Positions 1 through 6,704 of a DNA stretch of 64,000 nt are shown here, piece after piece. The first letter of the stretch is position 1; every line of letters starts with the position of its first letter. The notes under the pieces are model-generated. The model was not told the DNA's origin. It saw only the letters and a program-made list of their open reading frames with translations, and did no database searches. This stretch comes from Roseinatronobacter domitianus (GTDB taxonomy: Bacteria; Pseudomonadota; Alphaproteobacteria; Rhodobacterales; Rhodobacteraceae), in assembly GCF_023336755.1 (NCBI RefSeq), contig NZ_JALZWP010000003.1:62001-126000 (forward strand), in the 5' to 3' direction. The position numbers and the translations under genes were made by a program.

Positions 1-1205
1 CGGGTGAGGCAACGGGCAGCACGTTCCAACCGCTGCGCCGCTCGCCATTGCAAGACTGGCATGAGCAGAACGGCGCAGACCCGGAGCCCGTAGGCCATTG
101 GCGCCGCCCCTATACCTTCCTGCGCGCGGGCGAAGATCGGCACAAGGCGGTCAACCGCGAAGTCACCAATGCACGCACGAATATCGGGCTGCTCGACGCC
201 TCTACCCTTGGCAAAATCCTTGTCAGCGGGCCGGATGCGGGGCGGTTCATGGATATGCTCTACACCAATATGATGAGCAATCTGAAACCCGGCAAATGCC
301 GCTATGGGCTGATGTGCAACGAAAACGGCTTCCTGATGGATGACGGTGTCGTGGCGCGGCTGTCAGAGGATGCGTTCCTGGTGCACACCACATCGGGCGG
401 GGCGGACCATGTGCATGGCTGGATGGAAGACTGGCTGCAATGCGAATGGTGGGACTGGAAGGTTCACACCGTCAACCTGACGGAACAATACGCGCAAATC
501 GCCGTGGTCGGCCCGAAAGCGCGCCAGCTTCTGGAACGGCTGGGCGGCATGAATGTGAGCGCCGATGCGCTGAAATTCATGGAATGGACCGACGGCAAAC
601 TGGGTGGGTTCGATGCGCGCGTGTTCCGCATCAGCTTTTCCGGTGAGTTAAGCTTCGAGATTGCCGTGCCTGCAAGCCAAGGCCGTGCGTTTTGGAACAA
701 GCTGCTGGCCGAGGGGGCTGATCTGGGCGTCATGCCTTACGGCACCGAAGCGTTGCATATCCTGCGCGCCGAGAAGGGTTTCATCATGATCGGCGATGAA
801 ACCGATGGCACGGTCATTCCGCAAGACCTGAACCTGAACTGGGCGATCAGCAAGAAGAAGGATGATTTCCTTGGCAAGCGCGGCATGGAACGCGAGGCCA
901 TGATCCACCCCGACCGCTGGAAGCTGGTGGGGCTGGAAACGCTCGATGGCTCTGTTTTGCCCCATGGCGCGCTGGCCGTGACCGGGGGCAAGAACGCCAA
1001 CAAACAGGCCGAAACCGAGGGGCGCGTCACCTCGACCTATTATTCGGCCACGCTGAAGCGGGGCATTGCCATGGCGCTTGTGCGCTTTGGTCCCGACCGT
1101 ATGGGCGAAGTGTTGGAATTTGCCGGGCCGAATGACGCCCGCATAAAGGCGCGGATCGTGGACCCGGTTCTCTATGACAAGGAAGGGGCGAAGCAAAATG
1201 TCTGA
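1..1205 (+). CDS. soxA: Sarcosine oxidase alpha subunit, C-terminal part (5' end outside window)
   Basis: The frame is open from base 3 to the stop at 1203-1205, so the gene begins upstream of the window; about 400 residues are visible. They form an aminomethyltransferase (GcvT-like) folate-binding domain, as found at the C-terminus of the alpha subunit of heterotetrameric sarcosine oxidase. Recognisable stretches are GLLDASTLGKILVSGPDA near the start, FSGELSFEIAVP and PYGTEALHILRAEKGF. The enzyme oxidises sarcosine and passes the methyl carbon to tetrahydrofolate. The stop overlaps the start of the gamma-subunit gene by 8 bases, which supports the assignment over a stand-alone GcvT or dimethylglycine dehydrogenase. 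Symbol caution: this soxA is not the sulfur-oxidation soxA at 59693. Confidence 0.9.
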   Translation, partial: GEATGSTFQPLRRSPLQDWHEQNGADPEPVGHWRRPYTFLRAGEDRHKAVNREVTNARTNIGLLDASTLGKILVSGPDAGRFMDMLYTNMMSNLKPGKCRYGLMCNENGFLMDDGVVARLSEDAFLVHTTSGGADHVHGWMEDWLQCEWWDWKVHTVNLTEQYAQIAVVGPKARQLLERLGGMNVSADALKFMEWTDGKLGGFDARVFRISFSGELSFEIAVPASQGRAFWNKLLAEGADLGVMPYGTEALHILRAEKGFIMIGDETDGTVIPQDLNLNWAISKKKDDFLGKRGMEREAMIHPDRWKLVGLETLDGSVLPHGALAVTGGKNANKQAETEGRVTSTYYSATLKRGIAMALVRFGPDRMGEVLEFAGPNDARIKARIVDPVLYDKEGAKQNV

Positions 1206-1758
1206 GCTGGCACAAAGCGCCCTGCCCGGCGCACGGTATGAGGGCTTTGTCACGGTCACTGAGGCGGGCCTGCGCGGGATGATTACTTTGCGTGGCGATC
1301 TGTCGGCCATGGCAGGCGCGGTCAAGGATGCCACGGGCTGCGCGGTCCCGGCACTGCGCCGGGTGGAAGCGTCAGACGGCAAAGCGGTAGCCTGGATGTC
1401 GCCTGATGAGCTTCTGATCTTGTGCGACTATGCCGATGCTCCCGGATTGGCCGCGTCGCTGGCAAGGGCGCTGGAAGGTCAGTTTGCCACGGTCGCCAAT
1501 GTATCGGACGCGCGGGCGGTGTTTACGCTGACCGGCGCGCAGACGGGCGATGCTTTGGCCAAACTCTGCCCGGTCGATTTCGGCACGCTGCGCACGGGCG
1601 ATATTCGCCGCACGCGGGCAGCACAGGTGGCCGCAGCGATCTGGGTGTCGGGCGAGGGCGAAATGACGCTGGTCTGCTTCCGCTCGGTCGCGCAATACAT
1701 GTTCGACCTGTTGTCGCGGGCCGCCGCGCCGGGGTCGGAACCACGGCTTTATGCTTAA
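1198..1758 (+). CDS. soxG: Sarcosine oxidase gamma subunit
   Basis: 186 residues. The ATG at 1198 overlaps the end of the alpha-subunit gene by 8 bases, typical of translational coupling in the soxBDAG operon. The sequence is Ala/Gly-rich and weakly GcvT-like, with no catalytic motif, as expected for the gamma subunit, which helps assemble the heterotetramer. Evidence is mainly position, size and general similarity to the family (for example ALRRVEASDGKAVAWMSPDE near residues 49-68). An in-frame ATG at 1174 lies inside the alpha gene and is less likely as the start. A strong hairpin follows at 1813-1841, so this is probably the last gene of the operon. Confidence 0.85.
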   Translation: MSELAQSALPGARYEGFVTVTEAGLRGMITLRGDLSAMAGAVKDATGCAVPALRRVEASDGKAVAWMSPDELLILCDYADAPGLAASLARALEGQFATVANVSDARAVFTLTGAQTGDALAKLCPVDFGTLRTGDIRRTRAAQVAAAIWVSGEGEMTLVCFRSVAQYMFDLLSRAAAPGSEPRLYA

Positions 1759-1806
1759 GGCGAAGGGCAGCGGCGGATCGGGTTCTACTGTCGAAACGGC
1801 AAGGTA

Positions 1807-1846
1807 AAGAAAAAGGCGCAAGGGGGAAGCCCTTGCGCCTTCTTTT
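1807..1846. terminator. Bidirectional rho-independent terminator between soxG and rhlE
   Basis: A perfect 12-base-pair stem, 1813-1824 with 1830-1841 and a five-base loop, is followed by TTTT at 1842-1846. It is preceded by an A-rich run at 1807-1812 that gives a T-run on the other strand. It sits between the convergent genes soxG (+) and rhlE (-) and can serve both. Confidence 0.9.
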
Positions 1847-1849
1847 GAT

Positions 1850-3133
1850 TTATCCGAAGCGACGGCGCTTCTGACCGCCGCCAGCACCCGGCGCCTTGGC
1901 CTTCGGCTTGTCGCCCCGCGCGCCGCCTGCGCCTTGCGGCTTGCGACGTTGCTGCGGTTGGCCACGCTTGCGCTGTTCAGCGCGCGCAGGACCAGCCAGA
2001 TCGGCGGACCACGGCACGCCGCCTTCAACCTTCATGCTGATCTTCATCAGTTTCTCGATCGCGCGCAGGTCTTCCATCTCGGCCGGGGCACAGAACGCCA
2101 GTGCGCGGCCAGAGGCCCCCGCCCGCGCGGTGCGGCCAATGCGGTGGACATAGTTTTCCGGCACTTCCGGCAGATCATAGTTATAGACATGCCCCATATC
2201 GGGAATGTCGATGCCGCGTGCAGCCACATCCGTGGCGACGAGCACCTTGATCTCGCCCGCGCGGAACGCCGCCAAAGTGCGCTCCCGTTGGCCCTGGCTT
2301 TTATTGCCGTGGATAGACCCCGCCGAATGGCCCCAGGTGTTCAACAACTTCATCAGCTTTTCCGCGCCATGCTTGGTCCGAGAGAACACCAGTGCCAGAT
2401 CGTCCGGGTGTTTTTCCAGATAACTGGCCAGCAGCTTGGCCTTGTCGCCCTGCGAGACGAAATGCACGGCTTGCGTGACCTTATCAGCGGGTTTGCCCGG
2501 CGCAGAGACCTCGATCCGCTCGGGACGGTCCAGATAGGCCGCCGCGATCTCGTTCATCTGCTTTGACATGGTGGCCGAGAACATCATCGTCTGACGCTCG
2601 CGCGGCAGCAGCGCCGCGATCTTGCGCAGCGCGTGGATGAAGCCAAGGTCCAGCATCTGGTCGGCCTCGTCCAGCACAAGCATGCGGGTTTCGGCAAGCG
2701 TCAGCGCGCGGCGGTCCAGCAGGTCCAGCAGGCGGCCCGGCGTGGCCACCAGAATGTCGGTGCCCTTGGCCAGTTTCTGAATTTGCGGGTTAATGCCCGC
2801 GCCGCCCACAACCCGCGTCACCTTGATCGGCGATTTGCGCGCGAAGCCGTCCAACGTGGTCGCGATCTGGGTGACCAGTTCGCGTGTGGGCGCAAGGATC
2901 AGGGCTTGGGTGGTCTTGGGGTTGGGACGGCCCGCACCCAGCACCTCGTGCAGGATGGGCAGGCCGAAGGCCAGCGTTTTGCCGGTGCCGGTCTGCGCCA
3001 AGCCCAGAATGTCACGGCCCTGCATGACCAAGGGAATGGCGCGCGCCTGGATCGGGGTGGGCTTATCCAGCCCCTGAGCTTCAAGCCCAGCGGTCAGAAG
3101 CGGACGCAGGCCGAACATGGTGAAATCAGTCAA
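1850..3133 (-). CDS. rhlE: DEAD-box ATP-dependent RNA helicase (RhlE-like)
   Basis: 427 residues. Visible motifs in order: Q-motif PTPIQ (25-29), Walker A AQTGTGKT (46-53), PTRELVTQI, TPGRLLDLL, DEAD (about 154), SAT, ARGID and HRIGRTARAG (about 330-339), then a basic Gly/Lys/Arg-rich tail ending KRRRFG. Such enzymes unwind structured RNA in ribosome assembly and mRNA decay, often at low temperature. The proposed start is TTG (reverse of 3131-3133), because GAGAGGAAC lies just before it. ATG codons at 3148 (no Shine-Dalgarno) and 3119 are alternatives. It is divergent from a cold-shock protein gene. The exact paralogue (RhlE, DbpA or another) is uncertain. Confidence 0.9.
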   Translation of the reverse strand: MTDFTMFGLRPLLTAGLEAQGLDKPTPIQARAIPLVMQGRDILGLAQTGTGKTLAFGLPILHEVLGAGRPNPKTTQALILAPTRELVTQIATTLDGFARKSPIKVTRVVGGAGINPQIQKLAKGTDILVATPGRLLDLLDRRALTLAETRMLVLDEADQMLDLGFIHALRKIAALLPRERQTMMFSATMSKQMNEIAAAYLDRPERIEVSAPGKPADKVTQAVHFVSQGDKAKLLASYLEKHPDDLALVFSRTKHGAEKLMKLLNTWGHSAGSIHGNKSQGQRERTLAAFRAGEIKVLVATDVAARGIDIPDMGHVYNYDLPEVPENYVHRIGRTARAGASGRALAFCAPAEMEDLRAIEKLMKISMKVEGGVPWSADLAGPARAEQRKRGQPQQRRKPQGAGGARGDKPKAKAPGAGGGQKRRRFG

Positions 3134-3618
3134 AATAGTTCCTCTCATGGCACGCGAAAGCGGCCAAAAATGCCCCATTCCATTGGGGACGGTTGGGGGC
3201 GCCAAACATGGACGCCGCCCCCCACGCGTGATGTCGGGAAGCTGGTTTGAGGCATATAGCCCCAGTCGCAAACCTTGTCAGTGCTCACGCGGCACGTTTG
3301 CGGTTGGGGTGCAGATGCGCGTCCGGGCACCAAAAGTCAAGGAATTTCCCGTGCACCGGCCAAGTGGCAACGAATCAGAACATGTTAAGAGCGTTCCGGA
3401 TTGCGCCAAATATGCGCGCCAAACCGGCAATTAACCCCGCTAAACCGGGGGTTTTAGACGAAAACCTTGCCTTTTCGCGCGGCTGTGGCAACATTTTCCT
3501 GTGATGACAGACTTTCTACCACGGCCCCTTGCGTCTGCGACAGCCGGAAACTGGAAGACCTGGCTGAACGCCCCTTGGCAATCCCGCCTTGGGATACGAC
3601 AGAACGAGGAGATGCTGT
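3134..3618. other. Divergent regulatory region between rhlE and cspA; no gene seen
   Basis: About 485 bases with no credible coding frame. It holds a GC-rich inverted repeat (arms 3195-3201 and 3216-3222, 14-base loop) on the rhlE side. On the csp side a hairpin-like CCCCG/CGGGG (3435-3439/3446-3450) is followed by TTTT at 3452-3455, which could be an attenuator or terminator. The distance to the csp start leaves room for a long 5' leader, common for cold-shock genes. I could not assign promoters with confidence. Confidence 0.5.
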
Positions 3619-3825
3619 ATGCCAACCGGCACAGTAAAGTGGTTCAATACGACCAAAGGTTACGGCTTCATCGCGCCCGATGATGGCGGCAAGGATATTT
3701 TCGTGCATATTTCTGCCGTCGAACGGGCTGGTCTGACCGGCTTGGCCGATGACCAGAAGGTCGGATATGAGCTGCGCGCGGGGCGCGATGGGCGCGAATC
3801 CGCCAGCGATTTGCATCTGCTGTAA
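3619..3825 (+). CDS. cspA: Cold-shock protein, CspA family
   Basis: 68 residues, a single cold-shock domain. RNP1 is KGYGFI (13-18) and RNP2 is IFVHI (27-31); the opening MPTGTVKWFN is classical. These small beta-barrel proteins bind single-stranded RNA/DNA and melt RNA structure. The ATG at 3619 has AGGAG a few bases upstream; an in-frame ATG at 3589 would add ten unrelated residues and is rejected. A hairpin terminator follows. The gene is divergent from an RNA helicase, a plausible functional partner. The exact Csp paralogue cannot be named, so the symbol is generic. Confidence 0.93.
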   Translation: MPTGTVKWFNTTKGYGFIAPDDGGKDIFVHISAVERAGLTGLADDQKVGYELRAGRDGRESASDLHLL

Positions 3826-3846
3826 CCGCACATTCGCTTCAATGGG

Positions 3847-3878
3847 ATCGCTGCCGGGCATCTGGCAGCGATAGTTTT
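3847..3878 (+). terminator. Rho-independent terminator after cspA
   Basis: A perfect 9-base-pair stem, ATCGCTGCC (3847-3855) with GGCAGCGAT (3864-3872), has an 8-base loop and is followed by AGTTTT. Its distal end touches the stop codon of the convergent ArsC-like gene. Confidence 0.8.
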
Positions 3879-4197
3879 ACAGCCCAAGCGCCTTTTGCGT
3901 ATCGGCCTTCCAGCCCAGAAACCACGCATCGCCGTTTCGAATGACCGGGCGTTTCATCAGTGTCGGGTGCGTGCCCAGAAGGGTGTCCAAATCTTGCGCT
4001 CTCTCCTCTTCCGACAACCCCCGCCATGTGGTCGAGGCGCGGTTCACCAGCGCATCCCCGAACTGGTCCAGAAGCGCTGCACGCTCTTGCGGGCTTAATG
4101 GGTCCGTGCGGATGTCGCGGAATGTCGCCTCTGGCAAGGCTTTGATAGCTTTGCGGCAGGTATCACAGGTTTTCAGGCCAAGAATGGTCGTGGTCAT
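3877..4197 (-). CDS. ArsC/Spx-family thioredoxin-fold protein (arsenate reductase-like)
   Basis: 106 residues. KTCDTCRK at 9-16 gives a CxxC pair (Cys11, Cys14), and LMKRPVIRNGDAWFLGW near residue 80 is the substrate-loop region of the ArsC/YffB family. The start ATG at 4197 is preceded by GGAGGCGACC; the longer in-frame ATG at 4245 lacks support. Similarity to ArsC does not establish arsenate reduction: no other arsenic genes are near, and many chromosomal members of this family have unknown redox roles. Confidence 0.85.
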   Translation of the reverse strand: MTTTILGLKTCDTCRKAIKALPEATFRDIRTDPLSPQERAALLDQFGDALVNRASTTWRGLSEEERAQDLDTLLGTHPTLMKRPVIRNGDAWFLGWKADTQKALGL

Positions 4198-4285
4198 GGT
4201 CGCCTCCATTTGGGGCAAGATGCCCGCAGGTTCCGCGCCTCGCAAGGGGCTTTTCGCGCCCTGCGCAACGGGCTAAAGCAATCGC

Positions 4286-4882
4286 ATGGCCAAGCTTTAT
4301 TTCAATTACTCGACCATGAACGCGGGCAAATCCACGATCCTGCTGCAAGCGGCGCATAACTACCGCGAGCGGGGCATGGTGCCCTATCTGCTGACCGCAC
4401 GACTGGACGGTCGCGCCGGGCAAGGGCGGATCGCGTCGCGCATCGGGATCGGGGCAAAGGCGGACACATTCGACACGGCGGATGATCTGTTTACCAGGCT
4501 GGCCGGGCAGTTGGCGCAGGGTCCCATCGCCTGCGTCTTTGTGGATGAAGCGCAATTTCTGACACCCGATCAAGTCTGGCAACTGGCCCGCGCGGTGGAT
4601 GATTTGGGCGTGCCTGTCATGTGCTATGGGCTGCGTGTGGATTTTCGAGGAGAGCTGTTTCCCGGTTCCGCGACCCTGCTGGCACTGGCCGATGAAATGC
4701 GCGAGGTGCGCACGATCTGCCATTGCGGCAAGAAAGCCACGATGGTCGTGCGCATGGGCGACTATGGCCAGGCCCTGCGCGATGGCGCGCAGGTGCAGAT
4801 CGGCGGCAACGAGACATATGTCGCGCTCTGCCGCCGCCACTGGCGCGAGGCAATGGATGATTGCCCCGCGCTGCGGGATTAG
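4286..4882 (+). CDS. tdk: Thymidine kinase (type II)
   Basis: 198 residues. The P-loop STMNAGKS (9-16) and the Walker B-like VFVDEAQF (about 84-91) are classical for type II thymidine kinase, which phosphorylates thymidine in the salvage pathway. A structural zinc site is suggested by CHCGKK and by CRRH near the C-terminus. The stop overlaps the convergent alanine dehydrogenase stop by 4 bases. Thymidine phosphorylase (deoA) is also present in the window at 44375, so both salvage and catabolic routes for thymidine exist. Confidence 0.95.
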   Translation: MAKLYFNYSTMNAGKSTILLQAAHNYRERGMVPYLLTARLDGRAGQGRIASRIGIGAKADTFDTADDLFTRLAGQLAQGPIACVFVDEAQFLTPDQVWQLARAVDDLGVPVMCYGLRVDFRGELFPGSATLLALADEMREVRTICHCGKKATMVVRMGDYGQALRDGAQVQIGGNETYVALCRRHWREAMDDCPALRD

Positions 4883-6000
4883 GCGGTTTTCAGCGCCGCC
4901 TCCGGGGCCATAACGTCAAGCCCCAGCGCCTTGCCGACCGCGCCATAGGTCAGGTGGCCTGCATGGGTGTTCAGCCCGGCCAGAAGATGCGGATCATCGG
5001 CACAAGCCTGCCGCCAGCCTTTATTCGCCAGCGCCAACATGAAGGGCATGGTCGCGTTGCCCAGCGCAATCGTCGAGGTTCGCGCCACCGCGCCCGGCAT
5101 ATTGGCAACGCAATAATGCATGATTCCGTCCACCACATAGATCGGGTCCGCATGGGTGGTGGCGCGCGAGGTCTCGAAACAGCCGCCTTGGTCGATAGCC
5201 ACATCGACAAGCACCGCGCCCGGTTTCATATCTGCCAGTTGCGCGCGGCTGAGCAGCTTGGGCGCCGCTGCCCCCGGCACCAGCACCGCACCAATAACCA
5301 TGTCAGCCTGCGCGACCAGTTCGGCGGTGCGCGCGGCGCTCGCATAACCGGTGCGAAAATGCTGGCTGAACATGTCATCCAGATAGCGCAGACGGGGCAA
5401 GGACAGGTCCAGCACGGTCACATCCGCGCCCATACCGGCGGCGATGCGGGCGGCATGGGTGCCGACCACGCCACCGCCAATAACCACGACATTGGCCGGA
5501 CCAACGCCGGGCACGCCGCCCATCAGCACGCCACGTCCGCCATTCGCTTTTTGCAGCGTCCATGCGCCCATTTGCGGGGCCAGACGGCCAGCCACTTCGG
5601 ACATCGGCGCCAGCAGCGGCAGGCCACCTGCGCGGTCAGTGACGGTCTCATAGGCAATCGCGGTCACGCCGCTATCCAGCAGGTCGCGGGTTTGCTCGGG
5701 GTCGGGGGCAAGGTGCAGATAGGTGAACAACACCTGACCGGCGCGCAACTGCTTGCGTTCGACCGCCTGAGGCTCTTTGACCTTGACGATCATATCGGCA
5801 CGAGCAAACACCTCTGCGGCAGTCTCGGCCAGCGTGGCACCGGCCTGCATGTATTGCGCATCCTCGAACCCGGAACCTGCGCCGGCACCGGTCTGCACCA
5901 ACACCTCTTGGCCCGCACGCACCAGTTCTTGCGCGGCAGCGGGCGTCAGGCCAACGCGGTATTCCTGCGGTTTGATCTCGGCCGGGCATCCGACAAGCAT
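4879..6000 (-). CDS. ald: Alanine dehydrogenase
   Basis: 373 residues, the usual length. It catalyses NAD-dependent oxidative deamination of L-alanine to pyruvate and ammonia. Visible features: N-terminal EIKPQEYRVGLTP, the substrate lysine in VKVKEP, a histidine in TYLHLAPD, the Rossmann signature VIGGGVVGTHAA and the late motif MPGAVARTSTIALGNAT. The ATG at 6000 has a strong AAAAGGAGG before it; an upstream in-frame ATG at 6201 lies within the divergent regulator gene. Divergent transcription from an Lrp-type regulator suggests amino-acid-responsive control, as for AldR/ald pairs. Confidence 0.96.
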   Translation of the reverse strand: MLVGCPAEIKPQEYRVGLTPAAAQELVRAGQEVLVQTGAGAGSGFEDAQYMQAGATLAETAAEVFARADMIVKVKEPQAVERKQLRAGQVLFTYLHLAPDPEQTRDLLDSGVTAIAYETVTDRAGGLPLLAPMSEVAGRLAPQMGAWTLQKANGGRGVLMGGVPGVGPANVVVIGGGVVGTHAARIAAGMGADVTVLDLSLPRLRYLDDMFSQHFRTGYASAARTAELVAQADMVIGAVLVPGAAAPKLLSRAQLADMKPGAVLVDVAIDQGGCFETSRATTHADPIYVVDGIMHYCVANMPGAVARTSTIALGNATMPFMLALANKGWRQACADDPHLLAGLNTHAGHLTYGAVGKALGLDVMAPEAALKTA

Positions 6001-6055
6001 GGCGATCCTCCTTTTCGCGGTGAAAACAGGATGATCTGTATTGCATGAAATGTGT

Positions 6056-6085
6056 TTGCGAATATTCGTTCCATTCGGGTAATCT
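6056..6085 (+). promoter_or_regulatory. Candidate promoter of the Lrp gene with palindrome
   Basis: On the plus strand TTGCGA (6056-6061) and TAATCT (6080-6085) are 18 bases apart. The perfect palindrome CGAATATTCG (6059-6068) overlaps the -35 and sits downstream of the divergent ald -10, so one bound protein could affect both genes. The regulator itself is the obvious candidate (inference). Confidence 0.35.
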
Positions 6086-6112
6086 ATACAAATTCTTCGG
6101 CAATTTCGCCAA
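6083..6112 (-). promoter_or_regulatory. Candidate sigma70-type promoter of ald
   Basis: On the minus strand TTGGCG (6107-6112) and TATAGA (6083-6088) are separated by 18 bases. The transcript would start about 75 bases before the ald ATG. Confidence 0.45.
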
Positions 6113-6136
6113 ATTATGCACAAGGATTGCGCTGCA

Positions 6137-6595
6137 ATGCAGCTAGACGATATTGATCGCCGCATCTTGCGGGTATTGCAGCGCCAAGGACGTGTGACCA
6201 ATGCGGAACTGGCGGAACAGGTTAACCTGTCGCCTTCGGCCTGTCACCGGCGGGTGCAGCGGTTGGAAAGCGACGGGATCATCGCGGAATATGTGGCGCT
6301 GCTGGACCTGAAGCGCATTGGTCGGCCGACCACGGTTTTCGTGGAAATCACCTTGTCAGGTCAGAGCGACGACTTGCTCGACCGGTTCGAGCGCGAGGTC
6401 GCGCGGGTCCCCGATGTGCTGGAGTGCCACCTGATGGCGGGAAGCGCGGATTACCTGCTGAAGATCATCGCCATAGACACCGAGGATTTCGCACGTATTC
6501 ATCGGCGCTACCTATCGCGTTTGCCGGGCGTGACGCAGATGCAATCTTCTTTCGCGCTGCGGCGGGTGGTGCAGACGACAGCCGTCGATATTTAG
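6137..6595 (+). CDS. Lrp/AsnC-family transcriptional regulator, probable regulator of ald
   Basis: 152 residues. The N-terminal winged helix-turn-helix reads NAELAEQVNLSPSACHRRVQ; the rest is the RAM (ligand-binding) domain, with ECHLMAGSADYLLKI as a landmark. The ATG at 6137 starts MQLDDIDRRIL, the normal family start, with AAGGA ten bases upstream. The ATG at 6116 adds seven residues and has no Shine-Dalgarno. It is divergent from alanine dehydrogenase across 136 bases, so it most likely senses alanine or a related amino acid. A strong terminator follows at 6671. Confidence 0.93.
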   Translation: MQLDDIDRRILRVLQRQGRVTNAELAEQVNLSPSACHRRVQRLESDGIIAEYVALLDLKRIGRPTTVFVEITLSGQSDDLLDRFEREVARVPDVLECHLMAGSADYLLKIIAIDTEDFARIHRRYLSRLPGVTQMQSSFALRRVVQTTAVDI

Positions 6596-6608
6596 GGCCA
6601 GCCTCGCG

Positions 6609-6668
6609 GGGGGCTTTGCCCCCGTCGCGCTGCGCGCGCCTCCCCCAGGATATTTTTGCAAGGATGAA
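6609..6668 (+). repeat. Two-hairpin dispersed palindromic element, copy A
   Basis: Hairpin 1: GGGGGC-TTT-GCCCCC (6609-6623). Hairpin 2: CGCGC-TGC-GCGCG (6626-6638). The tail runs from CCCCC through GGATATTTTTGC to AAGGATGAA (6642-6668). Architecture and tail match a second copy at 34364-34427. It lies between the convergent genes lrp and the 5'-nucleotidase. Confidence 0.7.
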
Positions 6669-6670
6669 TG

Positions 6671-6700
6671 GGGGCGGGGTATCTGGCCCCGCCCTTTGTT
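6671..6700 (+). terminator. Rho-independent terminator after lrp
   Basis: The stem GGGCGGGG (6672-6679) pairs with CCCCGCCC (6687-6694) across a 7-base loop and is followed by TTTGTT. It directly follows repeat copy A. Confidence 0.7.
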
Positions 6701-6704
6701 GGGG

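Noticed and set aside
3697-3712. AAGGATATTT in cspA as a third copy of the dispersed element tail
   Set aside because: It lies in codons for the conserved GKDIFVHI and lacks both hairpins.
4861-6048. Plus-strand open frame of 395 codons opposite ald
   Set aside because: Low-complexity shadow of alanine dehydrogenase with no start signal.
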